A DNA stretch of 32,193 nt from positions 1 through 32,193 of the forward strand of contig JAMCQR010000008.1 in the NCBI GenBank assembly GCA_023379555.1, in the 5' to 3' direction. The notes beneath the pieces are model-generated. The model saw only the letters and a program-made list of their open reading frames with translations. It searched no databases and was not told where the DNA came from. The stretch is from Thermoplasmatota archaeon. Its GTDB lineage: Archaea; Thermoplasmatota; Thermoplasmata; Thermoplasmatales; GCA-001856825. A program made the translations under genes and the position numbers. Each line of letters starts with the position of its first letter. The first letter of the stretch is position 1. This document shows, one piece after another, positions 31,409-32,193 of the stretch.

Positions 31409-32193
31409 TTATTTTTCCTCCTGTAAGTATTGTGTTCCCAACGTTCCTATCTCCACTATCTCTTCCGTTTTATATCCGCTGTAGAGTGACCAGAAGTAGA
31501 AGATCAGTGCTACGAATGCGACCACAATCAAGTCAAGAGGGAACGATAAGAACCCTCTGCCACCGAAAGAAGCTCCGCCGATGTAAGAGAGAATGACCAA
31601 CACGATTACGAAAACTGGTACCCACATTCCTGCCTTAAGACTCTTCGCGTCAAATTTCCCCGGTGCCTTGAACACGTATACCATTACAACCCATAGGACC
31701 AGGCCTATGAATATCGCAATAGCAAGGTACGCAACCAACGGCCATCCTGTCCAGTAGACAATTTCAGAAGCACCAATGAATGCGATTGGAGAGAGAATTG
31801 ACGCACCACGTAGTTTGAACGGTCTCTTGAAGTCAGACGCGTGCTTTCTGAGAGTCATAAGGGCGGTCCCCCCTACGATATAAGTGAACACTGTTGAGCT
31901 CGATATAAATCCGACCATTTTGTACCAGTTGGAACAGTTATTGCACTGTTCGAACCCAATGAGCAGTGAAACAAGCAGTGGAAGAACAGGTATTCTATGC
32001 TTTTCATGTACCTTGATCATAGATCTAGGGAAATAGCCCATAGTCCCAAGACCGTACAAGGTTCTTTGAGAAGTTCCAAGATAAACGTTTAAGGTTCCTG
32101 AAGGCGATACGTACGCATCTGCAAATAGCAAATAGGTCAAAGCAACAAGTCCGGCAGAGGATGCAAGCGTTGCAAACGGAGCAGTTACAACTC
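31409..32193 (-). CDS. APC-family amino acid permease, N-terminal part missing
   Basis: Secondary transporter of amino acids or polyamines in the membrane. The frame is open through the right edge; about 261 residues are visible, roughly the last half of a 500-residue permease. Seen: LLFADAYVSPSGTLNVYLGTSQRTLYGLGTMGYFP with RSMIKVHEKHRIPVLPLLVS, a conserved APC block after helix 8, then VGFISSSTVFTYIVGGTALMTLRKHASDFKRPFKL, and several further helices ending in a short cytoplasmic tail. A Cys-x-x-Cys pair (EQCNNCSNW) sits in an external loop. The apparent TTG start at 32140 is internal; the true start is beyond the window. Substrate unknown. Confidence 0.9.
   Translation of the reverse strand, partial: VVTAPFATLASSAGLVALTYLLFADAYVSPSGTLNVYLGTSQRTLYGLGTMGYFPRSMIKVHEKHRIPVLPLLVSLLIGFEQCNNCSNWYKMVGFISSSTVFTYIVGGTALMTLRKHASDFKRPFKLRGASILSPIAFIGASEIVYWTGWPLVAYLAIAIFIGLVLWVVMVYVFKAPGKFDAKSLKAGMWVPVFVIVLVILSYIGGASFGGRGFLSFPLDLIVVAFVALIFYFWSLYSGYKTEEIVEIGTLGTQYLQEEK

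Noticed and set aside
32138..32140. TTG start for the APC permease
   Set aside because: The reading frame continues upstream through the right edge with permease-like sequence, so this is an internal Leu.

Overview
The window looks like a chromosomal segment of a Thermoplasmatales-type archaeon (Thermoplasmatota). The evidence is an M1 aminopeptidase of the tricorn-interacting-factor F2/F3 type, archaeal RLI/ABCE1, an archaeal ATP-dependent DNA ligase, RtcB, a PyrD/PyrK pair, a WtpABC tungstate/molybdate transporter, an aldehyde:ferredoxin oxidoreductase, and TATA boxes placed about 24-27 bases before many start codons (leaderless mRNAs). No tRNA, rRNA, CRISPR array or intact mobile element was seen. 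Genus cannot be fixed from the sequence alone.

Layout. 1-5530 (minus strand): sucC (cut by the window edge), tricorn-factor aminopeptidase, an Asn/Ser/Thr-rich surface protein, and an unrecognised 320-residue protein. 5689-7866 (plus): a small conserved-looking protein directly upstream of RLI/ABCE1. 7965-9708 (plus): a thiolase-fold protein lacking the nucleophilic cysteine, paired with a DUF35 zinc-ribbon/OB-fold protein. 9824-11821 (minus): a classical thiolase and a 3-hydroxyacyl-CoA dehydrogenase, abutting with no spacer. 11822-12395 is the only long gene-poor stretch; it holds a probable decayed TnpB tail. 12396-16506 (plus): DNA ligase, pyrD, pyrK-like and an A24-type (prepilin/preflagellin) peptidase. 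16478-17926 (minus): RtcB, overlapping the peptidase tail to tail.

18028-31224 is the most striking part: a nearly continuous tungsten/molybdenum island. It contains a MobA-like nucleotidyltransferase, a Cys-type formate dehydrogenase catalytic subunit followed by sulfhydrogenase-type beta (Fe-S) and gamma (FAD/NAD(P)) subunits, an aldehyde:ferredoxin oxidoreductase, the WtpABC importer, a MoeA, a second MoeA fused to a periplasmic-binding-like domain, MoaB and MoaC. The genes cover oxyanion import, metal insertion, pterin synthesis, guanylylation and two or more client enzymes. The inferred physiology is oxidation of formate to feed NAD(P)H and oxidation of aldehydes to feed ferredoxin. MoaA, MoaD/E and FdhD are not in the window. 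31409-32193 (minus) is the C-terminal part of an APC-family amino acid permease cut by the right edge.

The best candidates for something new are: (a) the formate dehydrogenase wired to a hydrogenase-type diaphorase inside a complete W/Mo supply locus; (b) the cysteine-less thiolase-fold/DUF35 pair; (c) a consistent leaderless-start rule that corrects several gene starts.
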